From positions 558,001 to 622,000 of the forward strand of contig JAVTLE010000010.1 in the NCBI GenBank assembly GCA_033439295.1: DNA of 64,000 bases, given 5' to 3'. How positions within the stretch are numbered: position 1 is the first letter of the stretch; each line of letters begins with the position of its first letter. The stretch is from Deuterostichococcus epilithicus (taxonomy: Eukaryota > Chlorophyta > Trebouxiophyceae > Prasiolales > Stichococcaceae). Shown one piece after another: positions 53,401 to 63,737 of the stretch. Both the position numbers and the translations under genes were made by a program. Under the pieces are notes generated by a model. It did no database searches. It was not told the origin of the DNA and was given only the letters and a program-made list of their open reading frames with translations.

Positions 53401-54665
53401 GGCCTGACGGCGCACTGGCGCTGGGCACGCACATACTGCATTACATGCTACACAGCCGCCACTCCTCGGACCAGATCTTTCAGCTCTCCATCCCGCCGTC
53501 GCAGGTGTGCGAGTACGACTGCCTGTTGCTGGAATTCGTGTTTGGGCAGCGGCCAGATGACGCGCTGAAGGTCAAGGCGCACGTGCTGGAGGCCATCGCG
53601 GCGGACCCGGAGCTGCAGAAAGCGGAGATCCTGTTCCTGGGCTCCTTCGGTCGCGCCTGCGAGTTCCTGTCCGCCGGCGACGCAGAGGCGAGTGACCTGC
53701 TGAAACTTTTTGTTTCTCAGCCACGGTGTAAGCCTGCTGCTCAGGGCTGCGCCGGGCGCAGGGCTACGGCGATATGTGTGTGCAGTCAGTGTGAAAGGCG
53801 GCGTCCACTGCTCACGCTCGAAATCCAAACACGTCCTGCTGCCTGGACTCTGCACCGCATTCGCCCGCGGCTTTCTGGCCTGTTTCAGCGTCGAGAATGC
53901 TGCGGTCAGCATGTGGCGCCTGGCAACTGCGAAGTGCGACCACGCTCAGCCTTCTGACTCCGATTCCGCTGTCTCCAGAAACGGAAGCTGAGCGAGACAC
54001 TATGGCGGCGCCCGTGCGGCAGCTGCTAAAGGCGAAGCAGCAGCAGCGCGTGCCATGCATACATGATGATCTGATCAGTTTCAGACCTCCGCTGCCTCGT
54101 GTGTGTGCAACAGAAGCTGGGCGAGACTCGGGAGACAGTGGCCTCCATGCGGCAGCTGCTGGAGACGAAGCATGCGCGGCTGGCGGCGACGCTGGACGGC
54201 GGCTACCCGCAGCTGAAGCACTCGGTGTGGCAGTCCGAGTCCACCATGCAGTCCGCGGTGCAGACGCTCACGCCGCAGATGACAGAGAATAAAGCGCGGG
54301 TGAGTGTCATCTTATGGCAGTGCCTCCACCGGCTGCTGTGACGACAGAGTCGTGCCACTTCCGGGCTGACCGCTACCGCCATGCAATGTCCCAATTGTTC
54401 TGAAGGTTGCCCCGCACCGTAACGCACCTGCCTGGCCTGTGCCCACGCATCGAGCTCGGAGCAGCATTCTTCTGGCATGCCGCTGGCACAACCACATTGG
54501 GGTTGACATGTGACATCCTGCCCCGCGCTACAGGTGGAGGACCTGCTGCGGGAGACAATGGTGATGCAGGAGGCGCTGCAGCAGGACGCCTCTGCGGGGC
54601 TGCTCGAGAAGCTGCTGCCCAAGCGGTACAAGCAGTACCAGCGCGGCATCTCCTCCCGCGCTTAG
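50447..54665 (+). CDS. RavA-like MoxR-family AAA+ ATPase, predicted plastid-targeted
   Basis: Nine exons: 50447-50665, 50791-50979, 51160-51340, 51731-51909, 52177-52382, 52816-52996, 53505-53687, 54114-54299, 54534-54665; 551 aa against about 498 for E. coli RavA. Exon 1 (MMRHILSAQGLPAAAPPLQR...RLQAVRADAPTAE) is rich in Ser/Thr/Ala/Arg and has a VRA-type cleavage site: a chloroplast transit peptide (a mitochondrial one is the alternative). AAA+ core: LLLLGPPGTAKSELSRRLAG (Walker A), FSVPEELFGPLS, GYLPTAEIAFIDEIFKANSA (Walker B), ILNALLTLLNERLFDNG, VGASNELPESEELDALYDRF (sensor 1 and RavA signature), YVSDRRFMKSINMLQVAAFA. The C-terminal half is helical (KVKAHVLEAIAADPEL, EKLLPKRYKQYQRGI). In bacteria RavA works with ViaA as a chaperone-like ATPase; here the partner gene lies head to head. 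Intron 7 uses a GC donor (GAG/GCGAGT). Introns 6 and 7 carry three decayed exon copies. Confidence 0.93.
53018..53090 (+). repeat. decayed copy A of RavA exon 6 end
   Basis: GAAGTTCGTCATCATGCTGC...GCCGCTCGAGAAGG matches the exon end GAAGTCCATCAACATGCTGC...GCCGCTCCAAGG at about three of four bases. It lies in intron 6, roughly 83 bp downstream. Confidence 0.88.
53128..53205 (+). repeat. decayed copy B of RavA exon 6 end
   Basis: A second copy (GAAGTCCATCGACTCGCTGC...GCCGATAGCCGCTCC) about 110 bp after copy A. Both copies share GATTGATGAAG at their left side, so copy B and copy A are related to each other as well as to the exon. Confidence 0.88.
53978..54055 (+). repeat. decayed copy of RavA exon 8 edge in intron 7
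   Basis: A CAG-AAG(CTG) junction and GTGCGGCAGCTGCT...GACGAAGC-type run repeat the exon 8 start (KLGETRETVASMRQLLETKH) about 125 bp upstream. In the copy the frame meets stops. Confidence 0.85.
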
Positions 54666-54983
54666 GCCCAGGCGCGGGTTTGCATGTCGTTTGCGAGACG
54701 CGCACATTGATGGACACCCACCATGGCGCCACAATGCCGCCAGAGTTGAGGGCGGCAGAAGCGATTGACATCTGAGTCGCTAGACGGTTGAATTGGGGTC
54801 TTGGGTGACAGGGGAAGGGGATTAGCAAGCAGATGGAGTGGGGGCAGAGCGACACATTGTTTTCATAACGAACGTTTGCCGCGCATCCTTTGCAATGCAA
54901 TGCATGCTGTACGGTTCAGGAACTGGTAATTGGGCTGCGTGTTTACACCCTTATCATTCGACGCCATTCGTGTGACTCGTGTC
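54666..54983. other. convergent 3' intergenic region RavA/BAH gene
   Basis: Two gene ends. No other feature supported. Confidence 0.5.
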
Positions 54984-56500
54984 TCATGTCACTCGTTGCT
55001 CATCAGCAGCCCCTTGCGCGCCGCCACAGGCAAGGTGCCCACCCTCAACTCGAATATGCGCAATATGTATGCAGGAGCCGGCCGTCTACAATGCCTGCCA
55101 CCCGTGCATGTCTTGGTTCGCTGGTCGTTGTCTGCAAACATCTGACACTGATCGAGTGTCAATCCGATAAGAAAGGTGTCCGCTTGTACCAGCAGTACCA
55201 CGAGCAACTTCAGCTAAGCAGCGCATAACTACCTCGAATGCGCTGTGGTAGTTGGAGGAGGCGAACGCCTGAGAGAGCAGCTCGTTGGCTATGCGCCTTC
55301 CTTCCTCATTTTGGTCAACCTGTCGTGCCTGAAAGAGGGTGTCGCTGTGTATGTTCACAGATATGCTCTCGTCACGAAGGCAGTTGCCTGATGGACACCT
55401 GTGGCGCACCTCTGCGCCTTTCGCTTTTCGGTTGTCCCTCGAGCTCTCTCAACTTGTCCGTGGTCAGCTGTGTGAGCCACTGGGTCTGTAGCACACGCCA
55501 GCACTGTCAGCAAGAGAATGGGGGATGCACACCCTGCCAGCGCCAGCATCCACCTTGAGGCATAAGATGCACATTAGGCGGCCAGGACATGCTGACCTGC
55601 TCAGCGAGCTTGTGATGCGACGAAGTGGATGCTATCGGCATCGGCAGCAGAGTCTCCTTGTTAGTCTCCCAGGCTCGGCAGCACAGGAAGCCAGGCCGTG
55701 GGCGCTTGAATAGCTGCCGGCCCCGCCCGTGCGCCACCTGAAATCCCATTTGGTTGTTGGGTTTGTTGTGGTTGAAACCCCAGAGTGACGTATGTTGGCC
55801 GGCCTGGTGACCCACATTGCCTGCCTAGAATAGGTGTGATTCGGTGGGATGTGGTGCATTCGCTCTTGCAACACACGAGGCGCGCCTTTGGCGGTCCTTT
55901 TCGAGCCATGACCTTGGCTGACATGAAGAAAATGGTACACGGATGCTGCACCGTCGCAGCGTCCACTTCATCCGTGTGCTCAGAATAAAATACCTGCACT
56001 GGGACGGCCACGAACAGTCAACAACTAGCGGTAATGCCGTGGCGCCAATGATGACACCGTCCGGAGTAATGTTCAGTGCAGTGCAGCATCGTGCTCATGT
56101 CAAGCTGCCAGGAGCTGCATCCCTGCTAACGCACAGATGAGCGGGCCCACCTCTCGGGGGTGGCAGTCTGCCGGAAGAGCTTTCTTGTCGACCTCGTGCT
56201 GGCGATAGAGCCAGGCCACCTTCAGCATGGCGCGCCTCTCAGCAAGGTACGCCTGCAGCACAACCAGCAGCGGCAAACCTCGTTTGGCTCTTGGATCGCA
56301 ATTCACCAGCAGCCAGCGGCCTGCTTGGGGCGTCCATGAACCGTCCAGAGTGTATGCTGGCAACATTCCGGCACTCTTGCCCGCACCTGCAGCACGACCG
56401 CTAGGTGCGGGATTCCCTCCTCGCCGCTGACCAGGCAGCAATCGCCGCGCTTGAGCGTGCGCAGTGCCCGCTCGTCCGCATCCGTGTCCACATCCTGTAT
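54984..56500 (-). CDS. BAH-domain protein (chromatin reader type), 5' end unresolved
   Basis: Six joined exons: 56500-56387, 56252-56151, 55993-55913, 55737-55597, 55328-55233, 55085-54984. The bromo-adjacent homology fold is read as LKRGDCCLVSGEEGIPHLAV VLQ, AMLKVAWLYRQHEV (the conserved V-x-W-L/F-Y-R strand), VFYSEHTDEVDAATVQHPCT IFF (the E-V-F-x-S-x-H strand), and then RPRPGFLCCRAWE, the usual FYCR-type end. After BAH comes a helical piece RRIANELLSQAFASSNYHSA. BAH modules bind histone tails or nucleosomes; in plants such genes include SHL/EBS-like and SUO-like proteins, but no PHD finger or TFIIS domain is visible here. The first exon opens at a GTGCAG acceptor with IQDVDTDADERALRT, so at least one coding exon lies further upstream. 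The last exon's frame was set by phase only. Confidence 0.7.
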
Positions 56501-57562
56501 CTGCACGGCCTGCACTCCGGTGGAGCACCGACGCTCATGCGCAGGGCGACAGCTGCGGAACCGTGTGGCAGGCCATGAGCAGCGGGTGTGCATGATAGGT
56601 TGCAGCGCACATCGCAACCAGTTGTGATCAGATAAGAGAGCAGGGACCTTCAGCCGTTTTGGTCCTGCATCGATCGGCGAGAAGCTTCAGTTCAGTCTCC
56701 AACCTGCATGTATGTGTGTTTTTTAACAGACGCTGCGGAACGTGCAGAACTCGCACACGGGTACACCTCTCTGCACCTGTGTGACTCGCGCGATTGGCAA
56801 GGATCGCGCGGACATATTTGTCGGCCTCGTCGACCATTACCGATTGCTCTCACGCTGTCCTCAGGCCACAGAGAACGCTGGCAGTGGGGAATCTGCAGGC
56901 TCGGAAATTGCTTCTTTTTTGCAAAGCGGATTGGACTGCTTTCTGGCTTTGCAGTTGCATTCGGTGGCCGAAGAGCGATCTTGCATTGTAGAATAAGATC
57001 CAGCACACCGAAGACGTCGCATGGCGTTGGCCGGCACAGCAACACTCAAAGGAGGGTTGTTCCCGTATGTTTGAGCAATTCCACAACACACAATTCGCAA
57101 CGAGCGAGACAGAGGAGGCGACTGTCTTGTGGCTGCACTTGGTTCCGGCACCAGGTACAAGGAATATTTGTTGCAGCAGGCGGCGTCGCAGTCTGTTGTA
57201 GTGGGCGCTGTGCTTGCATGGCCCTCACAGTACGCCTATTTGTCACGATACGATCCGCTCATCACGAAGGTTTCAATTTTGAGACACAGCAATTATGGCC
57301 GTCAGCGGCGGCGGTCTCACGTGTGTCGCAGGAGCTCGACCGGCCAAGGCAGACTCGAACACCCCTCGCCGCCTGTTCCAGCTGACAAGCCAACATGCCG
57401 GTGTATCCGGGAGTTGACCAAAAGGCGGCAGGCCAGACCATCATCGAAGAACGTGCGCATCTGCATGCGGCGGAGGACGCCCAGAGACTCTTGCATGAGC
57501 GGTGTCATCCCTGGCGGTGTGTTCACTGACGCGCCGAGACCCATTTTGCAGGCTACACACGC
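56501..57562. other. region between BAH gene and next plus-strand gene
   Basis: Must contain the 5' exon(s) of the BAH gene and a promoter for the plus-strand gene. An open frame at 57395 (MPVYPGVDQKAAGQTIIEER) could be an upstream exon of the latter, but no in-phase donor was found. Confidence 0.35.
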
Positions 57563-58583
57563 ATGGCTTCGCAGCGGAAGACCTTCCGGCTCTTCAATAA
57601 CCTGTCCGTCGCTGCTACTATTGCGTTCTTCACCATACACATGCGCCACAGTGCAGGTGAATTGACTGCTATTGACAGGATCGCAAATTTGTTGCGCAAT
57701 GCAAGCAGACGCCGTCATGAGCAAGCTGTCTGGCGGCCGTCAGCGTATGTGCTGCCACCCACTGACCGTCTCCCTCGAGATTGGGGCGCAGGCGGCAAGC
57801 TGGATACCAACGAGTGGCTGCTGGCCATCGGGGAGATGCTGGCATGGTTTTTCATGTTCTTGGGTAAGCACCTCACAGCTTGCTCAGCCTTGCACCAGTG
57901 GCGGGCGTTGCCTGGCGTGATGCTGCCATGTCCTGTGGCGCTCGGCACCCAAAGCAAATGCATGCAATCAGACAGCCAATGGGTATCCGCTGCCGTGAAC
58001 GCAGGCCTTGGGTATGGCAGGGTGCAGCGTGAGCAGGAATGGGTGCTGCGGCTGTCGATGCTGATGTCGTCCGCCGCTCTGATGGCGGTGAGCCTTCTTG
58101 AATACGAGCAGACCCTGTTTTGCGCCTGGACAAAACTGACTACATGCCTCATTTTGTCGGCTCTTTGTGGCTCCGAAGCAGTGTTCAGGTGTATGTGGCC
58201 CTGCTGCATGCAGCACGTCATCAACCTGAACCCAGGTCGTCTCCAGAACATTGGTGTCATCCTGGAAGCGGCCGCCGAGCCAGGTACGGTTTCCTACCTT
58301 CTTCAGCACCGTAATCTGTGGCCTGTTGTGTGCCGTCGCGTGTGTGCTGTCGTTGCGAGCTATTTCATATGGAAGCACAAGTGCCTTCCAGTTCCAAGTG
58401 CGCGCGGGACTCGCAAGCCTGCTTAACACCGACCGCGCAGGGCAAAGTCTCCAGCTGTTCGGCATCCTGGCGCAACTCGCGGGACTGGGGTGCAGACTCA
58501 GCGTCATCAACGTGGCCACGAGGTACTTGAAAGACAGGAAGGCCACGCGGACATCTTCGGCGGCCGCCAAGAAGACGAAGTGA
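57563..58583 (+). CDS. small membrane protein, unrecognised (weak PEX11-like flavour)
   Basis: Four exons in phase: 57563-57656, 57792-57863, 58236-58283, 58360-58583; 145 aa from the ATG at 57563. Reading: MASQRKTFRLFNNLSVAATI..., GKLDTNEWLLAIGEMLAWFF MFLG, RLQNIGVILEAAAEP, AISYGSTSAFQFQVRAGLAS, LLNTDRAGQSLQLFGILAQL AGLG, ending in a basic KKTK. A RK-x-FRL-x-N segment followed by a hydrophobic helix and a Lys-rich C-terminus recalls PEX11 peroxisome-division proteins, but the match is too short to name it, and 145 aa is well below the usual 230. An acceptor-like TTCGCAG ends just before CGGAAG at 57572, so the true 5' exons may lie upstream. Confidence 0.4.
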
Positions 58584-58940
58584 AGCAAAGTGTTGGTGAA
58601 GTCCCAATTTGGAGAGAGCATGCTTTGTGACGCGGACAGCTTTCAAGTCTGCCTGGGGCAGCTCAGCAGTCTCCAACAGAAGTTTGCGTGATTGTTGGTC
58701 GTTCGGACACTTACAGCAACACTTGCTAGAACTTCGCTTGCCAGCTACCAGCGATGTCTACTCCAGTGCTTCCTCTGTGTGCCAGCACGTCGACGATGCA
58801 ATTGCTCTGGCAAGTGCTCCGACTCAACCACCAGGTTCCAAGCCTTCATACCCATGCAATCCCGCCAGCAGTCGAGCACAGGCAAATGCTTTGTCGCTAT
58901 CGCAGACAGGCACTTGCTGCAATGGGAGTCCAGCAGTCCT
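58584..58940. other. convergent 3' intergenic region
   Basis: Between the plus-strand membrane protein and AKR2. Nothing else is seen. Confidence 0.5.
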
Positions 58941-61900
58941 CTACTTGGTTTCCTTGGCATCCGCCGCCTCTGCTGCGGATTTGAGCAGCTCCACCACACC
59001 GTCCTGGCTGTTGAGGGTCGCCACCTCCAACGCAGTCTTGCCATCCAGGTTCTTCGCCTCCGTGTCCGCCTTGCTGCAGCACGGGCACGTGGCATGATGG
59101 TCAGCCACCAAGCGCTCGCCCGGCTCTGCCTCGGTTAGCCCAGCCTCTTCGTGCACGAGATGCAATCAGCTGCAGTGGAGAGGTGGCTCCCTGCTGCGCC
59201 GGCAGCGGCAAAGCTTTTTTATTTTGCCGCAGCTGAGCGGCAAGCGCAATTCCACAGCCTCTCACTGAGGATGTCCAAGCGATGCAGTGAAATGCACGAC
59301 CACGGAGCACTTGGTCCTCTAGCTGCACGGTGTTGCAAACAGAAAATCGCTTACTGCTTCAGCAGCAGCTTGACGCCGTCGTCCTGGCCGTAACCCGCAG
59401 CGTAGTGCAGCGCCGTGTTCTTGTTGTTGTCCGACGAGTTGACGTCAGCGCCGAAGGACAGCAGCACCTGGTATCCAGACACACGCAAAACGATGAGACG
59501 AGCATCCTCGTTGAGGAGCCGCTGCTGCACGCAGCGGAATCTTCCCAGCATGCAGCTCTGCGTTCGCGTGGCAAGTCATGTAGCCGCAGCGCCCTGCGTC
59601 TTTGCCTTGCACGACGACTGCACAACACAGGGGTGCCTACAGGAGTTGCCCATAAGGGCAGCGGCGGCACCTCGGCGCAGGCGAGCTCGCCGTAGCCGCA
59701 GGCAAAGTGCAGCGCGGTGCGGCCCTCCTCATCCTTCTCGTCCTTGTCCGCACCGCCCTCCAGCAGCTCCTGCAGCTGCTCCTCGTTGCCTGCAATCGGA
59801 AATATTTTGGATCACGGACATGGGGCCACAGAAACGGAACCGGGAAACACCCGTCGGAGTATTCTGTCGTGGCCATTCAACGTGTCACGTCAGCGTGCGT
59901 TGCTGCTGGGCGGCGCCCTGCGCCCAGCTCCAGTGCTGGGAGCCTTGCCGCCAGCTGTGACTAGCCGCGTGCAGCACGCACGAGCACAGGCACGTCTCGT
60001 CAAGCAGCAGCCTTGCACTGAAGCTGCAGAAGCTTAGCCCTGCCGCTACAGCGGCGTGTGTCTGGGCACTCTGGCGAAAGGCCAATCCCTCGATTTCGCC
60101 CATGGGCTCGCTTGCTTTGCTTCTCTTTTTGCTGCTCCTAACCTGGCTGCAGGATGTACTGCATGTGACTTTCTCTGGGTAACCTCTGCACTCGACCCAA
60201 CTTTATTTCTGCTGCTCTCAGGTTCAGCACTGCGATGCAGCACTGCGACGAACCTGTGCTGGCGGCGAAGTCCGCAGTTGTGACCCTCCTCCCCTTCGAG
60301 CCGTGAACCTTGATAGGACGCAGCTTTCTCTTGCTTCTTTCTGTTTAAAAGACTTCGCAGTTTTGAGCTTCACAAGGTGGGACAGACCCACCTGTGCTAG
60401 CGGCAGAGTGCACATTGTGCTCCTCTTCCTCCTCCTCCACCTCCTCCTCGCCGTCGGCGCCGCCGGCGCCGTTCTCGCCGGCGCCGGCCCACCCGGGCGG
60501 CATGCCGCTGGCACCCGCCAGCTCCGCCGGCATCACCGAGTCGCCCATGGCGCTACCCAGCTTCTTCAGCACCTCCGGGTCGTTCCAGTACCTGTGGGAT
60601 TGGGGACCGGCTCTGTGAGTGCAAGACTGACGTCACAAGCATGTAGAGTTTGAGCGTGTTGTCCATGGTGCTCAGTGTCGCACAAAATCAGAGCACAACG
60701 CCAGGAGGCAACACCTGCCATCTTCGAGCAGATGCTGTCTGATTGGTTGTGGGCTAAGCATCCAGGCAGCAAGATCCCAGGTCTGGGAGCAGGCGCACTT
60801 CATCATGGCGGCGGGGCCGCCCGACTCAATGTCGGCCATGACATTGGCCAGCTCCGGGTCAGACTTGAGCTGCTGCAGCTTAGACTCAATGTTCTCGCGG
60901 AACTGCGGGTCTTGCATTCCGTGCATCATCTGCATCATTGCCGGGTCTTGCTGCACGCAGAAGGCCACGGCAACACCGTCAGCCGTCGAGCGCCAGCACT
61001 CGTTGACAGGCCCTGCCCAGATCAAGTATGCACATGACTCACGATCAGCAGTGCATTGATGCGGTCATCAGAACACAGCGCTCAGAAACCGCAGCGAAGA
61101 CGTATCGGCCACTGCTGGCCATGATGGCTGGGAGTCTCACGCTCATGTTCTGCAATCAGCAGGACGTGCACACCCCGCCGCAGCTGCAGTGCAGCTGGGC
61201 CACCCAGTATCCGCCCTAGATAGATGGGCAGGTGGGGGCACGCACGGTCATGATCTGCTGGCCCAGCTTCTCCGCCATCTCCATGAACTGCGGGTTCTGC
61301 AGCACACCGCCCATCGCCTCCATGTACTTGCTGGTGTCGAAGCCCGCGGCACCGGCAGCCTCGGGTCCCGCGGCGGCTGCACTGCCTGGGCCACCTGGGC
61401 CGCCAGGGCCGCCCATGCCCGCCATGCTCTGCTGCAGCGCCGCCGTCATCTGCGCAAATGCTGGGTCCTGCGCGATCTGCTCCGCCATGTCCCTGTGGCG
61501 ACAGGGAGACGGCATGCGGGGGCTCAGCGCCACAGACGGAAACCCAGCCAGCAACGTCACAAGCGGTTTGAACACACCAGACAAGGTATTGATGCAGGTG
61601 CTCTCATCAAGATGCGCAGCGGAATGCAGGCGGACGCTGTGGCATCCGGACCACGGCATGTAAGTGACCAGAGGCAGGGGCGAACAGTCAAAGCCCTCTT
61701 AAAATTAAGCTCACTTGATCCCTGGGTCCTGCATGCAGCAAAGGATGCAACTGAGCCTCAAGTCCAGAACTTGTAGAGATTTGACGAGAGCCGAATTGAG
61801 CAGTGGGGACGTGGCAGGCAAATAGACATGCTGCAGAGCAGTTGCGGGCGCAGAGCACTGCTGTGTGACCGGTCAAAACTTGGTGCCCAGGAGGCGCTGC

Positions 61901-62028
61901 TGGCTTCCGAAGCACGAAACACGCCAGCATGCAGCATGTCCCCTCACATTCAGGACGTTCTGGAGGGCGGACAGGTCGATGCCACCCGGCGGAAAGCCAG
62001 CCGCGCCAGCAGCCCCATTCTGGGCCAT
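58941..62028 (-). CDS. AKR2: ankyrin repeat protein 2 (AKR2), chloroplast outer-envelope targeting factor
   Basis: Cytosolic chaperone that carries signal- and tail-anchored proteins to the chloroplast outer envelope (family knowledge). Eight exons: 62028-61948, 61728-61715, 61492-61246, 60950-60799, 60591-60392, 59789-59671, 59467-59355, 59073-58941; 352 aa against 342 in Arabidopsis. N-terminal STI1-like parts: [82 protein letters not shown]. An acidic linker ([17 protein letters not shown]) precedes four ankyrin repeats with [54 protein letters not shown] and [22 protein letters not shown]. Exon 2 is only 14 nt, yet restores the conserved NDPxIKxMAEQIA string and the reading frame. An alternative ATG lies upstream at 62198. 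Confidence 0.95.
61715..61728 (-). other. AKR2: 14-nt micro-exon of AKR2
   Basis: GACCCAGGGATCAA between TGCAG and GTGAGC; codes D-P-G-I and two bases of K. Without it the frame breaks and the conserved DPxIK segment is lost. Confidence 0.88.
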
Positions 62029-62367
62029 TCTTGTGGTAACCTTGAGGCGGTGCACACGAGAAGTAACAAAGCAGGTCCCTCCTGGGCGTTTTTCAACAAA
62101 TCTTCTGCCGTGACCTGGATTGACAAGGAGCGACAGATTCTACGTAGCGACGCTGTCGCTGAATCCTGAATGGCCTGCAAGTTGGCGCGCTGCTCCATGC
62201 GGAAGCGGTGTCCTCGCTATCCGCTGGCCGCCTTAGGGTTTTACACCATCAGTGAACCATGATGACCCTTGGGTACGGCAGCAGGTCCTGCCTGGAAGCG
62301 GCATCGCTGTCAACGACCAGGTGTGCACGTTGCAAAGCACCGACTGTTGCCTTCACATGAGGTACAC
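62029..62367. other. 5' region of AKR2 and 3' region of the ABC transporter gene
   Basis: Same-strand spacing of about 340 bp between the ABC stop and the AKR2 start. It must hold the AKR2 promoter and 5' UTR, perhaps with a first exon from 62198. Confidence 0.5.
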
Positions 62368-63737
62368 TCACGGCGACTGCCGATGTAAGCCAACGGGCGG
62401 TAGCACCTGCGTCCACTCGCCGCTGCCGTCCGCTGCGAGGCTCACCACAACATCATGCTGCAGCCGCACCGGGCTGTCCCGCTGCCCAAGCGTCAGCACG
62501 GCGATGCCCGCCGCACGGATGGCGCCGTACAGGTCGGCCGTCACTCCTGCGCCAACGGCGCTGGTGGCCTCGTCTAGGACGGCCAGCGACGGCTGCTCCA
62601 GCAGGAGCCGCGCAACCGCCAGCCGCTGCACCTCGCCCACCGACAGCTGGCCTGCAGTACGCATTTTCAGGTCGAAACACACCTGCACAGTGATCTGCAG
62701 GTTCACCCATGGTGCTGTTCACCAGGACAGTTAGGCCAGTGGAGCAGCTCCGTCCCCACACCAAAGGAGGCGAGGGACGTGGGCGGATTCAGCACCGATA
62801 GACTTCACCTGCCCAGTCTGCAGGCCGGTGCCAGTCGCCGCCAACGCGCGCAAGCAGGTGCTGCAGGCCCACACACTGCAAAGCGGCTGCCATTTCGGGC
62901 GCGTCGGCTGGGCGGCTGCAGCCGTAGGTCAGCTGGTCCCACAGCGCGGCACCCGGCGCCGTCAGCGCCCGCTGCGGCAGGAATGCCACCTGCGGCACAT
63001 GGGCGACAGGCAACCTGATACATCTTCCTGGACTTGGGGTCGTCACCCCGGACATCTCCTCAGGAGGAGGGCTTTCCAGGAGAGCTGTGGAGCCAATGGA
63101 TATGAAGCTCGTGATGCCGGCAATTCGCACCCAGCATCGCAGTCAGCTGGCGAGCGAAGCGTGCTGTGCAATCCTTGACGTGACGGGGTTTCCCACCTGG
63201 CCTGGTGGAGGCAGCCGGCAGGTGCCCCGCCGCCGCGGGTGCAGCCCCGCCAGCGCGCGTACCAGTGTGCTTTTGCCGCAGCCGCTGGGGCCCTCCACCA
63301 GGACGGCGCCGCCTGGCAGCACCTGCATTTCTTGCCAAATTGTATTTACAATTCTTCCACATGTACGGCCTGCATGTGCACAGCGGATGGTCTGGCGCCT
63401 AGCCTGGTCGCCATATGCCGCCTGTGCGTGTGGTGGAGCGAGCATCCGATGCGGCCATTGCTGAACACCAGGGAAGGGTATGATAAAAAGCATGGACGAA
63501 GAATGATTTGATGTGTTGTTAGGTGTGCGAAGTCGTCGAGGCTTCAGACCTGCAAGTCGAGTGCGGCGGCGCACAGCCAGCCGTCTGCAGTGCTGTAGGT
63601 GAAGTCACGCAGGCACAGCAGCGGCTGCGGCGGCGACTCGTGCCGAGGCAAGCCGGCTGTGCAGAGGCTGGCGATGGCCTGCTGCAATGCGGCCTGCGGC
63701 GCGTCTGTGAATAGCGTCGCTGGATACGACGCCGTGC
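62368..63737 (-). CDS. ABC transporter, D-type (ABCD/SbmA-like), C-terminal nucleotide-binding part
   Basis: Four exons visible: 63737-63550, 63322-63197, 62989-62809, 62651-62368; the membrane domain lies at or beyond the right edge. The ATPase domain reads LLCLRDFTYSTADGWLCAAA LDLQ, VLPGGAVLVEGPSGCGKSTL (Walker A), VAFLPQRALTAPGAALWDQL TYG (Q loop and the PQRxxxxxGxLxDQLTY string typical of the ABC-D group), DWAGQLSVGEVQRLAVARLL (signature, with LSVGE where LSGGE/LSxGE is usual) and LAVLDEATSAV (Walker B). The H-loop position reads TLGQRDS, where many members have T-x-x-H-R, so the switch histidine is replaced by Gln. ABC-D proteins move acyl-CoAs in peroxisomes or vitamins/peptides in bacteria and plastids; which group this is cannot be told without the membrane domain. 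Confidence 0.87.

Noticed and set aside
57395-57540. MPVYPGVDQKAAGQTIIEER... as first exon of the gene at 57563
   Set aside because: No donor gives a phase that joins to the next exon; recorded only as a possibility.
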